Assembly: GCA_964036295.1 (NCBI GenBank)
Contig: OZ038463.1
Span: 4,827,274 to 4,891,273 of the forward strand
From: Plumapathes pennacea
Lineage: Eukaryota > Cnidaria > Anthozoa > Antipatharia > Myriopathidae
DNA: 64,000 nucleotides
Direction of reading: 5' to 3'
Positions 45,601-56,424 of the stretch are shown here, piece by piece. Position numbers and translations under genes: made by a program. Under the pieces are notes generated by a model, which saw only the letters and a program-made list of their open reading frames with translations, searched no databases and was not told the DNA's origin. Within the stretch, counting starts at the first letter, position 1; the number at the start of each line of letters is the position of its first letter.

Positions 45601-48600
45601 AAATAATGTCAGTCTCTTCCTGTAGTGAGTTAAGGTCTTAAGCTCTTGCCTGCGTATATTTCTCTGCGTCTTGTCGTCCCTGGCTCATTCTGTCCCCTGT
45701 ATGGTAAAGGTAAAGTTATTTTATTCAACGTCAGTAGTTTCGTCAGTTCTCAACTATTACAGGCTCACGAATGTAGAATTCCTTTGAACTCATACCAGGC
45801 ACAGAGAAATTGATGAAACATTTGACCATTCCTGACCATGGCGTTTTATTTGTCTTACTTATTATTTAAGGAAACTCTCGAGTTCGTCAAGAAGCTATCT
45901 GATTACGTAGATGGTAAAACCAAGAGCCCACCGACTCCAGCTCTAAAGGATGGAGTTTTGGCCGACATCAGATTAACGCGAGAACTGGAGCAGTGGTGAG
46001 TAGATCTTTCAACATTCCCATCTAGATAACGTACTAATCCCAACAAATATGTTTCTAAATCTCAGGGTTTATTGTTAGATTGAGGGCTTGGTTAGTAGTA
46101 CATAACTATGGTGGACACGTGGGTTTAGTGCATGTTATTATCTAGTGCCTTTTCCTAGGCTAAGTTCATGGGGCCACGCTGAGCACAAAGATTTGTTGAA
46201 ACATTGCTTGAGATTATGGATTTTCTTCTTTAATTATTCAGTTGGAATCGGAACCCCATGCGAGTGTTAGGAGGTGATGCTGCCTGGAGATATATTGCAA
46301 CAAATTCCGGAGCGATGAGGCAGTACCCCGGACGGCAGACATACAATAATAGGTAATACTATATGACGTCACGGTTTAATAGGTATGTGACGTCACTTGA
46401 TAGGTATGTGACGTACCTCTGCGTAGTGTTTTCTCTGGCTTTTCACTGCGTCCATGTTTCTTTGCTCAAATTGAACAAAATGCAGAAGTCCAGTGTGTAA
46501 CGAGATCACTGCTATAATAGAACGTAGTTATAATTTAGAGCTTTTATTAGAGTGTTTCCTACGTTTTATTCGTTTTGTTCCGTTTAGAATGAGTTGTCCT
46601 TTTCTTTTTCAAATGTCACCAGACCATCTTAGAAGAATTTAGGTTTAGAGAAAGTTAAATAAAATATTTCGTCAGCTTTAACTGAGACAATGATCTCTGA
46701 AAGTGAAAAAAAAAGCTGTTTATAGTTAAGCCGTTTAGTTAGTCTCGTTTGTTTGTTTGTTTTTCCAGGTATGATCCGACTACTCGTCCATGGTATTATG
46801 CTGCTCAGTCCTGTCCAGGAAAAGTTACGTTTTCAGTTCCTTATTTGGTAAGTGATTCGATTGTGTACGAATCAGGGATGATACCTTAATACTCTTAACC
46901 TCAATATTCGCATTTCTACAAATATTTCCTAATTCCAGTCTGAATTTGAAAAGTATTTCTTTTTGCTTACTTGAACCACATTTTCACCTTACATATTACT
47001 TTGAATTAAATGTAATTGTAACCAATACGTCAACATCATTTTATCCTTTTGCTGCCACTGTTATTTGCAATATTCATTTTGTAAAAGGGCGCCCAAAACC
47101 TTATAAGCCTGGGGGTTTCTTTTTGGGCTTCCTTGTCACGATATCTGTGTATTTTTTTACCGTGTTGTTGTAAAATATGACAAAAAAAAAAAAAAAACAC
47201 ACACTGAAACTGAAACTGAAGTCTCGGATAACACAAGATAACAAATCATAGCTACAGATTAAATCATTCAAAATGTTGAAAAAATCATCCGCAGCTTACA
47301 CTACTGCCTACAGCGCACAATATCCCAACTTAGTGCAGCACACCGCAACACAGTATGCCTTTCATAACACTGTTTTTTACCAGGATAATGGCGGTGCAGG
47401 CGTTGTCGTGACAACCAGTCAGACAATCAGCAGTGACTTCATGGTAAGAATGACGTGCTGCACTCCAAATCGAGTTCATGTACTGTCTATTTGTTTCTTG
47501 TACTATTTTTATTTAAAATCCTTCAACGTGAAAGCAACTACTTAGGCTTTGTTGTGAGTTTGTCATGACATAAATATTCTGTAGCTATTTACCTAGATTT
47601 TACTTCAATGTTTTGTCTCGTTCTCCATGTCTGTGACACTGTTTAATGAACTGCTCCTCCTTTGGTTGTGCTTGTAGGTTAGGGCAGTTATGGGAATTGA
47701 CTTTAAAATGAAGAAAATTCATGAAATTGTCAGAGACAGCGGAACTATTTGCAAACAGGAATCAGGTGAGTCATGTGCAGTGCGTTAGTGAAGAAAAGCG
47801 GTGAATGAGTTACAATTAATACAGTTCAGTGTATAAAAGGGGATCTGTTCTCTCACCCAGGATTAGCCATTTCTGGCTCACTACTACCAAAAGACAGATG
47901 TATTTATCGAAAAACTGACCTAAGTGTTTGCTCTAGTTCAAAAACATTTTGTGAGCGAATCAGTATGCCTCTAAGCCTAATCGTGCTTTGAGTAACCAGG
48001 GCCTAGTTTTAAAGTGAAAGCTTTTTTCTTGCAGTTACGTGCATGCTGATCGACCCGAACGGCTACGTGGTTTACAGCAAGCAGTTTATTTCTCAACCAA
48101 GGTCAGACTGCTAGAAATGATGCAAAAGTGTAATTGCAAACAAAAAATAGACTTGTATAGCTGTTTCTGTCTTTGCCTTGTTGTCAATTGATGATATTTA
48201 CTGTTTCAATAGTATGGCAAAACAGAGGGTTCACCTGGCATACAAACATCCCGAGCTACTTCTAAAGTTGATGGAAAAGAACGTAATATCCACCAACTTG
48301 GCATGTAATGATTTAGAGGTAAGAATTTGGTTATAGTTTGCTTTATTATCCAACTCCTTAATTAATAACGTGCGATTATTGCATAGTAACGTTCAAAATA
48401 TACACCCGCATTGCATGTTTTGCATGTGTATTTCATTACCAAGAGAAACAAAATCACAATATTTGACCGTTACTAAAGGAGTTTGATAATAAATATCGTA
48501 TATTGTATATTTGTACGAGTCGTGCAGTGTCTTATAATTATAAGGGCTAGATATATATGTATTTTGAAATTGCAAACTGTCTCTTTTTACAGCTTGGACA

Positions 48601-49951
48601 GACCTATATCAACTACAAAATAACTGAAGAAATCCCAAAGTAAGTACTTCCCACTAAATATAACTACTACAAACTAATGAAACAAGCTTAAATATTTATT
48701 CCAACAACAGCTGAAATTGGAGAAGCACGGTATAACAAAAATTATTTTTTCAGCGACAAAGTTGAAGGATTGCTAAAATGTGGGACATATACCATGGTCC
48801 CTGTTCCCAACACAAACGTGTACCTCGTGGCCCTTGATGGAGGTGACTGTCCGGACTCTCATGTAAAATGCACTTCAGTAAGTAGTCCCAAAATCGCACG
48901 TTATTGCCCCCCAGTTGCAGCTTTTTCTGTTTTATATGTACGGTCTTTCAACCTTCAAAAACCAGTTGAGACACTGCGTATAGCCTACATTGCAAATCCA
49001 TTCAATCTGACTGAACATCACTCATACAATTTCCTCTTAAGGTTAGGAGAGTCTGCATAATGGTTGTTTAGTTTTCCTTTGTTTAGTTTTCCTTTGTTTA
49101 GTTTTCCTTGTAAGCGATGATGAAATTTGTATGAAAATAGATCAATGCGGGTCGAGTAAAAAGTAAAAAGTAAACTAAAGTCTTTATTTATACACGGTAA
49201 GTAATTCAGCAGAGCTGGTGGGGCCGTGTTTTAAACTCAACGTAAATCTGTTAAAAATCCCAACTGGTCGAAGGCTAACCAGTTGGCTATTTACATAACG
49301 TGGCCGAGGATTTGAACGCGGGGTTACCGTGTTACAAATTCAGTGAGTGATCATTGGATTTTTCTTTTTTCTTTTTACAGTGCTCAAAGAAGTCATGTGC
49401 TGACGGTATAACAAAAGATAATTCCAAATCAACACCAATCTGTGTGCCGTGTGTATGCAGCGTGCGGTATAACCCATGTGCTCTGCATTACTATAAGGTA
49501 CAGCTGCATATTATCATTAATTTTATTGTACAAACGATGCCTCTAATGGGAAACATAACACTCGTAGAATCTTAACGTAACTGCTAGCTGGCCCATTTCT
49601 TTTTTCTGTATAAAATATAGAGGAACTTTTCTGCCTTGCACTGCCCTAGCTAATTTAAAAGGTCCTAACGAGTTTTGCGAGACTGATGACGTCTCTCGTA
49701 TTTTCTTGTTTCAGAATCCTAACGCTGGCGTCGCATGTCCCGCTATTCCTCGCGGCATTGCAACTAATAAGACATCGTGTGAGAAACCCGACTCGTCACA
49801 TCTGCCCCTTCCGACCCAGACTCCTGGACACGGCTCAGAAAGACCGAGTGGAAAGGACAATCCTAAGGGCTCTGCGTCGAGTGTTAGCTGCTTTATCCAA
49901 GTGTGGCAAATCCTTATTTTGATTTCTTTAACTCTGGATGGCTTTTGCTAA
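30676..49951 (+). CDS. VWA/Cache-domain surface protein (CACHD1 / alpha2delta-like), 32 exons, probable GPI anchor
   Basis: A hand-built model gives 1329 residues with every junction in phase: exon 1 30676-30768 (signal peptide, FLAVFFSLYLKSFADG), exon 2 34448-34603, exon 3 35155-35385, exon 4 35900-36140, exon 5 36999-37283, exon 6 37675-37922, then 26 more to 49715-49951. Domain order: a carboxypeptidase-regulatory/Cna-B-like beta domain (exons 2-3); a DUF2135-like module (YRIVLTWGNMPKDLDSYL; NMYGPETITLTG); a VWA_N-like region; VWA (ENIIILFDISYTMKED, exons 10-13); first Cache (DYRELPFRMGRFY, LIGVVGIDIALREL); second Cache (YDPTTRPWYYAAQ, VMGIDFKMKKI); a Cys-rich segment; then a Ser/Pro linker and hydrophobic end LILISLTLDGFC, typical of GPI attachment. 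CACHD1 and alpha2delta proteins modulate voltage-gated calcium channels. The N-terminal module is not in the vertebrate proteins I know, so orthology is uncertain. Confidence 0.85.
32280..33440. mobile_element. Composite palindromic element in CACHD1-like intron 1
   Basis: Begins with 'gcgcgctgattggtcg' and a palindrome of 'gtggtttataagttataaac' at about 32385. An ATG frame (MESPMPNFEIKFGFK) soon stops, and the block ends in a long hairpin at 33233-33427, whose arms include 'gtgctccgttcagaaataaa'. The plan of a GATTGG block, palindrome, short dead ORF and hairpin matches 8067-8543. Confidence 0.5.
33233..33427. repeat. Large hairpin, about 90-base arms
   Basis: The left arm 'aaataaaccagcttcaagcg' pairs with the right arm 'cgcttgaagctggtttattt', and the loop region is 'gctcgccttcggctcgc'. 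Pairing is close to perfect over most of the arms. Confidence 0.85.
33615..33766. repeat. Hairpin with nested palindromes
   Basis: Ends 'ttacacggcggc' and 'gccgccgtgtaa'. Inside, 'tggtaaaaacaatattttac' pairs with 'gtaaaatattgtctttacca' around a 'cgcgaagcgctcg' centre. Confidence 0.8.
36361..36705. mobile_element. Long foldback element in CACHD1-like intron 4
   Basis: The left arm 'gggtataaaggtaagagagg' pairs with the right end 'ctctcacctttatact'. Further pairs are 'ttattccaaggtaatccctcc' with 'gggattaccttggaataag' and 'ccgcggatatattacctc' with 'gaggtaatatatccgcgg'. The centre holds several 'acgcgttt' / 'cgcgtttttcg' runs. About 345 bases with imperfect arms. Confidence 0.75.
38262..38345. 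repeat. CTACCA microsatellite
   Basis: Repeated 'ctaccactaccac' units within the short intron 7 of the CACHD1-like gene. Confidence 0.85.
39455..39845. repeat. ACCAT-type pentanucleotide satellite tract
   Basis: About 390 bases of 'accataccataacacaac' variants in intron 10 of the CACHD1-like gene. Open frames through this tract on both strands (repeating YGMVWYGM or similar) are repeat artefacts. Confidence 0.9.
39850..40139 (+). repeat. 54-bp minisatellite, five copies, ending at the exon 11 acceptor
   Basis: The unit runs 'gtacgatttgcgtgctttg', then AAG|GTAATCGCGTTTGCC, then 'acactcttcttatgt'. Acceptor-like AG positions fall at 39905, 39959, 40013, 40067 and 40122, spaced 54, 54, 54 and 55. 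Copies 1 and 3 resemble each other more than copies 2 and 4, so there is a 108-base higher-order unit. The last copy supplies the real start of exon 11 (VIAFAES). Confidence 0.85.
42505..42692. mobile_element. TTAACYC-family MITE, copy B
   Basis: Perfect or near-perfect ends 'ttaaccctttcactcccaag' and 'cttgggaatgaaagggttaa'. It lies in intron 15 of the CACHD1-like gene, in opposite internal orientation to copy C. Confidence 0.85.
43316..43448. mobile_element. Short foldback MITE
   Basis: Ends 'agggtttgcacggcggccg' and 'cggccgccgtgtaaaccct'-like, with internal 'ggcaggaacaatg' pairing with 'cattgttcctgcc'. About 133 bases, in CACHD1-like intron 16. Confidence 0.75.
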
Positions 49952-51314
49952 AATAGGGGGAAATGGTTGTTTGTGCTGCATTATAATAGAACTTTCTAAA
50001 GCATTTGGAACACAGAAAAAAAGAAAGCAGAAAATATTCTGTATTTCAATATTATAAATGATCGTACTTCCATTTATAACTTCTTCCTGTCCGCTTCACT
50101 TCTGGAAATATTTTCAGGTAGGAAGTCTTATGGGTGAATATGCTACATGAACCATTGATTTGGCATTGTAATGCTAATTTCCTATCATTATCTGCAAAGA
50201 TGTCGAAGTTAGTTAATATACGAAGATGTCATTTTATCGAAGTGTATAAAATTTACAAGTAATCTTTTGGACAATTTTATCTTCGTCACAAAGCTGTCAA
50301 GGGTTGCGTTTGATGCTCGATAATGCGTTTGATCAACTCAGTTACGTTGTTTGACTCGCCCCTTTTTTCATGTCTGGTTCTTTTCTCTTATTAAAGTTGG
50401 TAACATTCATCGTTCTAATATCTTCTAATATTCGGATATCTAAGAGCAACAGAAACATGACTTGTTTTAGTTTGCTTAGAGAATTATAACCCTTAACTGC
50501 TGAAGCCTTTTAATAGTCATTCTTCAAATTAACCAATGTCTAAGTCGGTAAGTCCTGAGCTTTCGTCTAGCAAAGTAACTGAGTCTGCAAAGAAAAATTA
50601 ATTTCATCAATCTCAGGAGTAAGTTAAAGGCTTCACTCTTGTTATGCTTTAGCGCGACTCTGAATAATTGATATTAAGGTTTCAACTCTTGACCGTTATA
50701 ATATTGTAGGACATCAAGATATTAGATAACTAAAGCAGGGAAAATACATTTTAACTTCTTTAGTCTGTTAAAAATGAAATTGCTGTATGTATGTTGTCGT
50801 TATAACACTCGGTCTTCAAGCTGTGTAAACTACTCCGTTGTTGGTCAATAAACGCCGTGTTCAGCTGCCTGCCTGAAAAAACAATATCCAGAAAATCTTG
50901 CTTGAAACAATTAAGGACGGATGAGTTTAGTTTAGACAGCTACTGAATGTGTGTAAACAAATTACTTTTTGGCTCTCCTGGCCCCGCCCTCCAAAAGGGC
51001 TTCCTAAGAAGTATGCACAGTTTTACCTGTTTCGATTAACAAGCATATATCTCAGCCGAAAAGACTTTATTGTACGTCCTCATCATCCTTTATATATCTT
51101 CCTTCACGCGTGGCCGATTGTTATTCACTCACTGATGATTACCGTCTGGCCGCCAAACGTTATATTGAGTCACGTGCCATGATTCCACCAATCATGCGCG
51201 AGAGAATATCGGATGAGTCATACAATGTCAAATATCAGCTGCGTAATCGGTTCTGAACCATTGAGCACCAAAAACTTTCGGGGTGAAGATCAAAGGCCAC
51301 AGAAATACCTAGCA
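49952..51314. other. Intergenic interval between the CACHD1-like gene and the astacin-lectin gene
   Basis: AT-rich, stop-dense 3' flank, then about 250 bases of more balanced sequence upstream of the astacin ATG. A GATTCC-ACCAATCATGCGCG stretch near 51180 resembles the GATTGG repeat modules in reverse. An in-frame ATG at 51213 could extend the astacin protein, but would bury its signal peptide. No gene called. Confidence 0.45.
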
Positions 51315-54300
51315 ATGAGCGCTTTTTTTCTTTGTATCCTGACTTGCATCGTGGCGGCGACTGCATCTCCAGGTACGTGTCGTGAACCTCGGCGATTAAT
51401 CCTTTCATCTCCAATAAACCACAGCTGAATTAATTAACCCTTTGAAATTTTGTGGATTGGCGAAATGGGTTGTTAATTATCACTCAAATGAAATATCCCA
51501 TAGATTCGAACAAATTTAAAGGCTAAATTCACGTTGTAAGCGAAAGAGTTAAATTTGTAAAAAAATATTTCTGGTTTTTTTCTTTCAACGATGACACCCA
51601 TATCATGATCACAATGACGACGATAACATTCTTGATGATATGTTGATGGTGATAATAACTTGCGTATGCGGATGTGTGGTGTGACGATGTTCATGATGAG
51701 GGTGGTAATTCATGATGATGGTATAGTGGACAATTTGGTTACGACTGATTTGATGCGGCTGATAATATGATGCTGTGACGATAATGATGTTGATTATACT
51801 CAGTGATGGTTTGCAGGAGGATCTTCGCCGGATAGTTATGTGTTCGTAGGAGACATGAAACTGAGCATCAGAGAGAGGCAAGTTTACTTTGGTAAACCGA
51901 CAAAGGCGATGCTGAGGAAAGTCTGGCCTGACAACACTATCTATTATGAGATTGATGACGCACTGAGTGAGTCTTTTCTTTATTTATTTGCTGCACATTT
52001 TTATGCTAGTATTGTTCGTAAACAGAAAGACTTGTAAGTAAAACGGTCTTTGTTTGAAGTGTTAAAAGATGTTGTTTGACCTCTGTGCGCAGCCACGCAG
52101 TCACAAACAGATAATTTTTATGAAGAAATTAGAAAAGCACACTTTCATAAACTGCTTTCCTGTTACAATTTTGTAATTGTTGTAATGAACACATTGACTG
52201 AGAACTTCCCATGGAGTGGTCGAATTTTTTAGAAAAGCTTAGAAAATGGAAGTTATCTGGGTAAAATATTTAAAGCTTGATTTTCGCGAGTGACATGCGT
52301 CAAATGAAACCGAGACGCAGCAGGTTTTTTTTCCTTGTGCAGAGTGTAATTTCGCTTGCGTTGGGCACTGTTTGCACTGCTATAGTGATAACACGACTCT
52401 TCTCCTTGTCACCGTTACCGTCGCTCGTGAAAGGTTCATTTTCTTGTTTGATTGTTTTCTTTGCTCCATCTTTCAGTCCAGCAACACATCGCACACACGA
52501 TGATAAAGACTGCTTTGGCTCATTGGGAATACCGCACGTGTCTGAAGTTCAAAAAGAGAACCACACAACCCGACTACATCAAGTTTATTCCCAAAGTGGG
52601 GTGCGTTTAAAGTTTAGCGATTAGTTTTTTTTTTTTTTTTGGATATTAATCCATGATCACCGCAACGAACTCATATTTACATCTCACTACGCTACTATAA
52701 TAAAACCTTAACAATTACCAAGAAAGACAAACAAATTGTCTTGGGGTTTTATTCTAGTCGTGCTTTCTTTCTCAGTTGCTGGTCACGTGTTGGTTTCCAG
52801 GGAGGCGCACAGGAGATCAGTGTTGGTATAAGGTGTTGGACTCATGGAAGCATTGTTCATTTAATAGGTAAGATGGTCGAGTGCACAGCCAAACACGGCA
52901 CGACACGACCACTTGACAACACTACACTACACAGCACGACACGACACGACCACACGACTACACACACTACACAGCACGACACGACATGACCACATGACTA
53001 CACCACACTACACAGCACGACACGACCACATGACTAAACTACACTGAAACGAGACAACGGCGCAACTCCACTACTACACAGCACGACACGATACGACACA
53101 TGACTAAACTACACTGAAACGAGACAATGGCACAACTCCACTACTACACAGCACGACACGGCAAGACACGACACGACACGATACATGAAGATGCCATACC
53201 ATACAAAAGGACGTGACAACACCATGTGAAATAGCGTTGAACGGCACGTGACACAAAATGACACCACGTGACAACATGACTACATAATTATGGTGCGTCA
53301 GTATAACCATCAGTACAAAACAGACCTGTCAGGCGCTTGATGGCTATATTTTTTGTTGCTTTCGGTTGTCAGGACATGCTTTAGGATTCTTGCACGAAGA
53401 GAATCGTCCCGACCGAGACAGTTGGGTCCAATTTCACCCGGAAAATCTTAAGGATGGTAAGTGCATGTCGGCACAGATCGTGTCTGCAGTGACGTGAAAT
53501 GTTTTGTGTTGTAGTAACGATTATAAAAGACGTCAAGTTTTAGGGCCCGGTTGCTCGAAAGCCGAATAAGCTAATCCAGGATTAACGAAATTCTTTCTTT
53601 TGACCTCTCTGCCAATAAATCGCAGAGTTTTGTTCAAAGCTTGTTACAGTGTATCAAGGAAGTCGTTGTGGACGAAACCTTCACTTTTTTAGGCTAACAA
53701 ATTATAAAAAAGTTTAGACCTAATCCAGGATTAGCCTAATCGTGCTTTGAAAAACCGGGCCCAGAGGATCGTACTGTTAACTAACAAATAATAAGACAGA
53801 ACCAGAAAGCAACTATCGACTTAATATAAATTTGATATTTTCACTACGTCGACAATACGACACTGCTTACTGTATGCTTCCAAAAAATAACCAAACGATC
53901 TGATATTACTCAAAGGTAAATTTCCTTCAAAAGACAACAAGTAGAATTAATATACTAATAAAATTTGCTTAACACAATAAATGTGTTTCTCAAATCTTGA
54001 AGGAGAGCGTGTTTCAGACGTCTTTCCCAAGCTACAAAGTTCGTATTTTAACTGGATGAGCTTTGGCACTCCTTATGATTACTTCTCCTGCATGCATTCT
54101 CGAGTGGACGCACACAGCAAGAACGGGAAGGTCACTTTGACACCAACACTACCCAAAGTAAGTGGCAATCTTTGATATATCCTGCGATAAGCGCTCCGTG
54201 ACAAAAGTCGGACGAAGGGGAAGGGGGTAGAAACGCCTGCTTTCATTCTGGTCTTCTTTCTCCACCCCCGTCCCCTTCGTCCGACTTTTGTCACAGTTGC

Positions 54301-56424
54301 CGACTGTCTTACAGCACAAAATGTCTGCATGAATCTGTAAGAGATACAATCATGGGAGAAACTTTGGAGAAAGGGTTAATTATGACATCAAAATTACTTT
54401 AACTAGGTCCTGAACTAGCAATACTTTAGTTTAGAGTGTTTAGCAAATGACCAAATCTGATTTCCAAATTTCAAGCATTGCTAATGTACACAGGATGAAG
54501 AAATGTTTAAGCAAAATGCTCATAGCATTAATCCAGTTTGCAATGTCTCATACACTCTATGTACGATTTTTCGTTTAACAAACTAATGTCAAATTTGCGA
54601 CTTAGTCAGCCTATGCGTTAGACGCATAAACGTGCGTTTTTTACGCATATTTTTTCTTGAAAACGCATTTTTAATGACGCGATGCGTTTGCTGACGCGTT
54701 TTTAATGTCGTTGAAGTTACGAGTGAGACCGGAGCTATGGTAATACGTATTTTTCAGACCGTCATACGCATTTTTACGGCAGGTTCGCGTTTTTAAACGC
54801 ATTTTTCAAAAACCTAGCGCGAAGGCTGTTAGTGTTGTTTAAAAACATACCAAGGTTTTATCTGCTACTGCATGAAATATATAGCAAAGGCTATTCTCCA
54901 AACCTTTTCTTGTGTTTATATTGTAGTCCTGATACTTAATTCAGTCGACAAAAGCTGATACTACCATCAAATTCTCGCCATATCCGTCACGGTTTTAACC
55001 CTTTCACTCCCAAGCTCTAAGTACAGATTCCAACCTTTTAGGAGGAGATTGTATGAGTGACGTAGTGGTAACTGATAGTTTAATCAGCTATTACTGTAGC
55101 TTAGCAAGGTATCAAAAGCCAAGTTCTCCTTACCGTATAATATATTTGTGCTTCCGAAACTGAAGGAGAAAATTGAACTTGAACACTCTTGGGAGTGAAA
55201 GGGTTAATGGTTGAGAGAAGTTGCATGTTGTGCCTGGGAGTTTAAAAAAATCAACTTAGTTTGTTCGGTCCAACTTTTTACCGTTCACCAGGAGCTCTCA
55301 AGTCTTTATAACTATGCACTTATATTTACTAAATAACGCTGCCTCTGTGATTACATACAGGTTCCTCTAGTCGCTGTTGGGGATAGTAGCTACGGACCGA
55401 GCTACCTGGATTTTCAACAAACAAATCTTCTGTATAAGTGCCCTGGAGGTACCCAATATTTATCACCATTTGCACTATGGCTAGGGAAATTTCTAGAAAG
55501 ATACGAAGATATTGATAAAGATTAATGTTGATGTTGATACTAGTGCTTTATTGTTTATTAATACATTACCCAAACTGTTTTATTCAGATTCTGGAAAGTA
55601 CAGAGGTGTAATATGTGAACACCGGAAGAGCACTCTGTCTTGTTTTGGAGGAAGGAAGATTAAGATTATCAATGCCAATTACGGACGAAAAAGATTTTCG
55701 CTTTGTGGAGTTGGTTTCAATCTAAACTGTGGAAAAGAATCTTCATTTAAAAAGGTTTGTAGTACTGTTTTGTGTACCAGATTAATGATTGGGTATAATT
55801 AGTAAACACGGTGTCTGTGCATGTACACGTGTTGGTTGTTATCACTTATGTTATGTCTGTGAAGAGAAGTAGCATCTAAATATCTGAAATATATACGTCA
55901 TCTGAATATTTAATGTTACATCAATCATCCAAATATCTGAAATATACATCATCTTAACATCTAAAATATGCACGATGTGCACATCTGAAATATATGATCT
56001 AAATATCTAAAATTAACACTCAAAGTGTATACTATTCCTTATGTTTTCATTTCTGGTGTATGTCTGCATATATGTGTTTGTACATGGATTGGTACGTTAA
56101 TGTGCGTGTGCATATAAATCATGGATACAGATATTTTAACATTTTATGCACATTTTATCATTTCTTTAATTTGCAAGCATTCAAAAGTTGTGCCCACTGC
56201 AGTAAACGCGGCTGTTCAATACGCCACATTCTGTTGAGCCGACATGAGCATGTGCTAGTAGGTTAGCCAGTCCGGTCGCTCAAACTGTATTCCTTGTTCG
56301 TCAGGTACAAGAGCTGTGCAATGGTAAAGCAACCTGTTTACTCCACGCCTCTAACAGCGTATTTGGAGACCCCTGTCCTCTTAATCTGAAATACCTGGAT
56401 GTGAGTTGGGAGTGTCATCCGTGA
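51315..56424 (+). CDS. Secreted astacin-like protein with SUEL-type lectin domain; protease motif degraded
   Basis: Nine exons: 51315-51372, 51817-51966, 52477-52600, 52776-52867, 53373-53456, 54003-54157, 55361-55448, 55588-55754 and 56305-56424, all phase-consistent, give 345 residues. The signal peptide is MSAFFLCILTCIVAATASPG. The prodomain keeps the astacin Asp-switch motif FVGD (residues 29-32). The astacin domain is clear from WPDNTIYYEIDD, GCWSRVGFQGGAQEISVG, the zinc region IVHLIGHALGFLHEENRPDR, and YDYFSCMHS. All three zinc histidines (139, 143, 149) remain, but the family Glu after the first His is Leu140, and the Met-turn Tyr is Ser202. Residues about 251-343 are a galactose/rhamnose-binding lectin (SUEL) domain: VICEHRKSTLSCFGGRKI, CNGKATCLLHASNSVFGDPC, KYLDVSWEC. 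It is probably a secreted, carbohydrate-binding, catalytically inactive astacin. Confidence 0.9.
51590..51815. repeat. Degenerate GATGAT/ATGATG tract
   Basis: Imperfect 'gatgatgttgatggtgat'-like repetition in astacin intron 1, reaching to the exon 2 acceptor. Confidence 0.6.
52876..53290. repeat. ACACGAC-type degenerate satellite in astacin intron 4
   Basis: Repeating 'cacgacacgaccac' and 'ctacactgaaacgagacaa' units. A roughly 80-base higher unit ('catgactaaactacactgaa' through 'cagcacgacacg') is present at least twice. Confidence 0.85.
53541..53764. mobile_element. Inverted-repeat element with GGGCCCGG ends
   Basis: Ends 'tagggcccggttgctcgaaa' and 'gctttgaaaaaccgggccca', with internal 'aatccaggattaacga' and 'aatccaggattagcctaatc'. 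A fragment of the same family ('taatccgggattaacctaa' and 'cagccgggcc') lies at 38730-38775. Confidence 0.7.
54198..54294. mobile_element. 97-bp foldback with perfect 23-bp arms
   Basis: The segment starting GTGACAAAAGTCGGACGAAG at 54198 is exactly inverted at 54272-54294. The interior is purine/pyrimidine asymmetric. It lies directly after astacin exon 6. Confidence 0.85.
54995..55207. mobile_element. TTAACYC-family MITE, copy C
   Basis: Ends 'ttaaccctttcactcccaag' and 'cttgggagtgaaagggttaa'. It shares the core blocks 'gatagtttaatcagc', 'agcaaggtat' and 'aagttctccttaccgta' with copies A and B. It lies in astacin intron 6. Confidence 0.9.
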
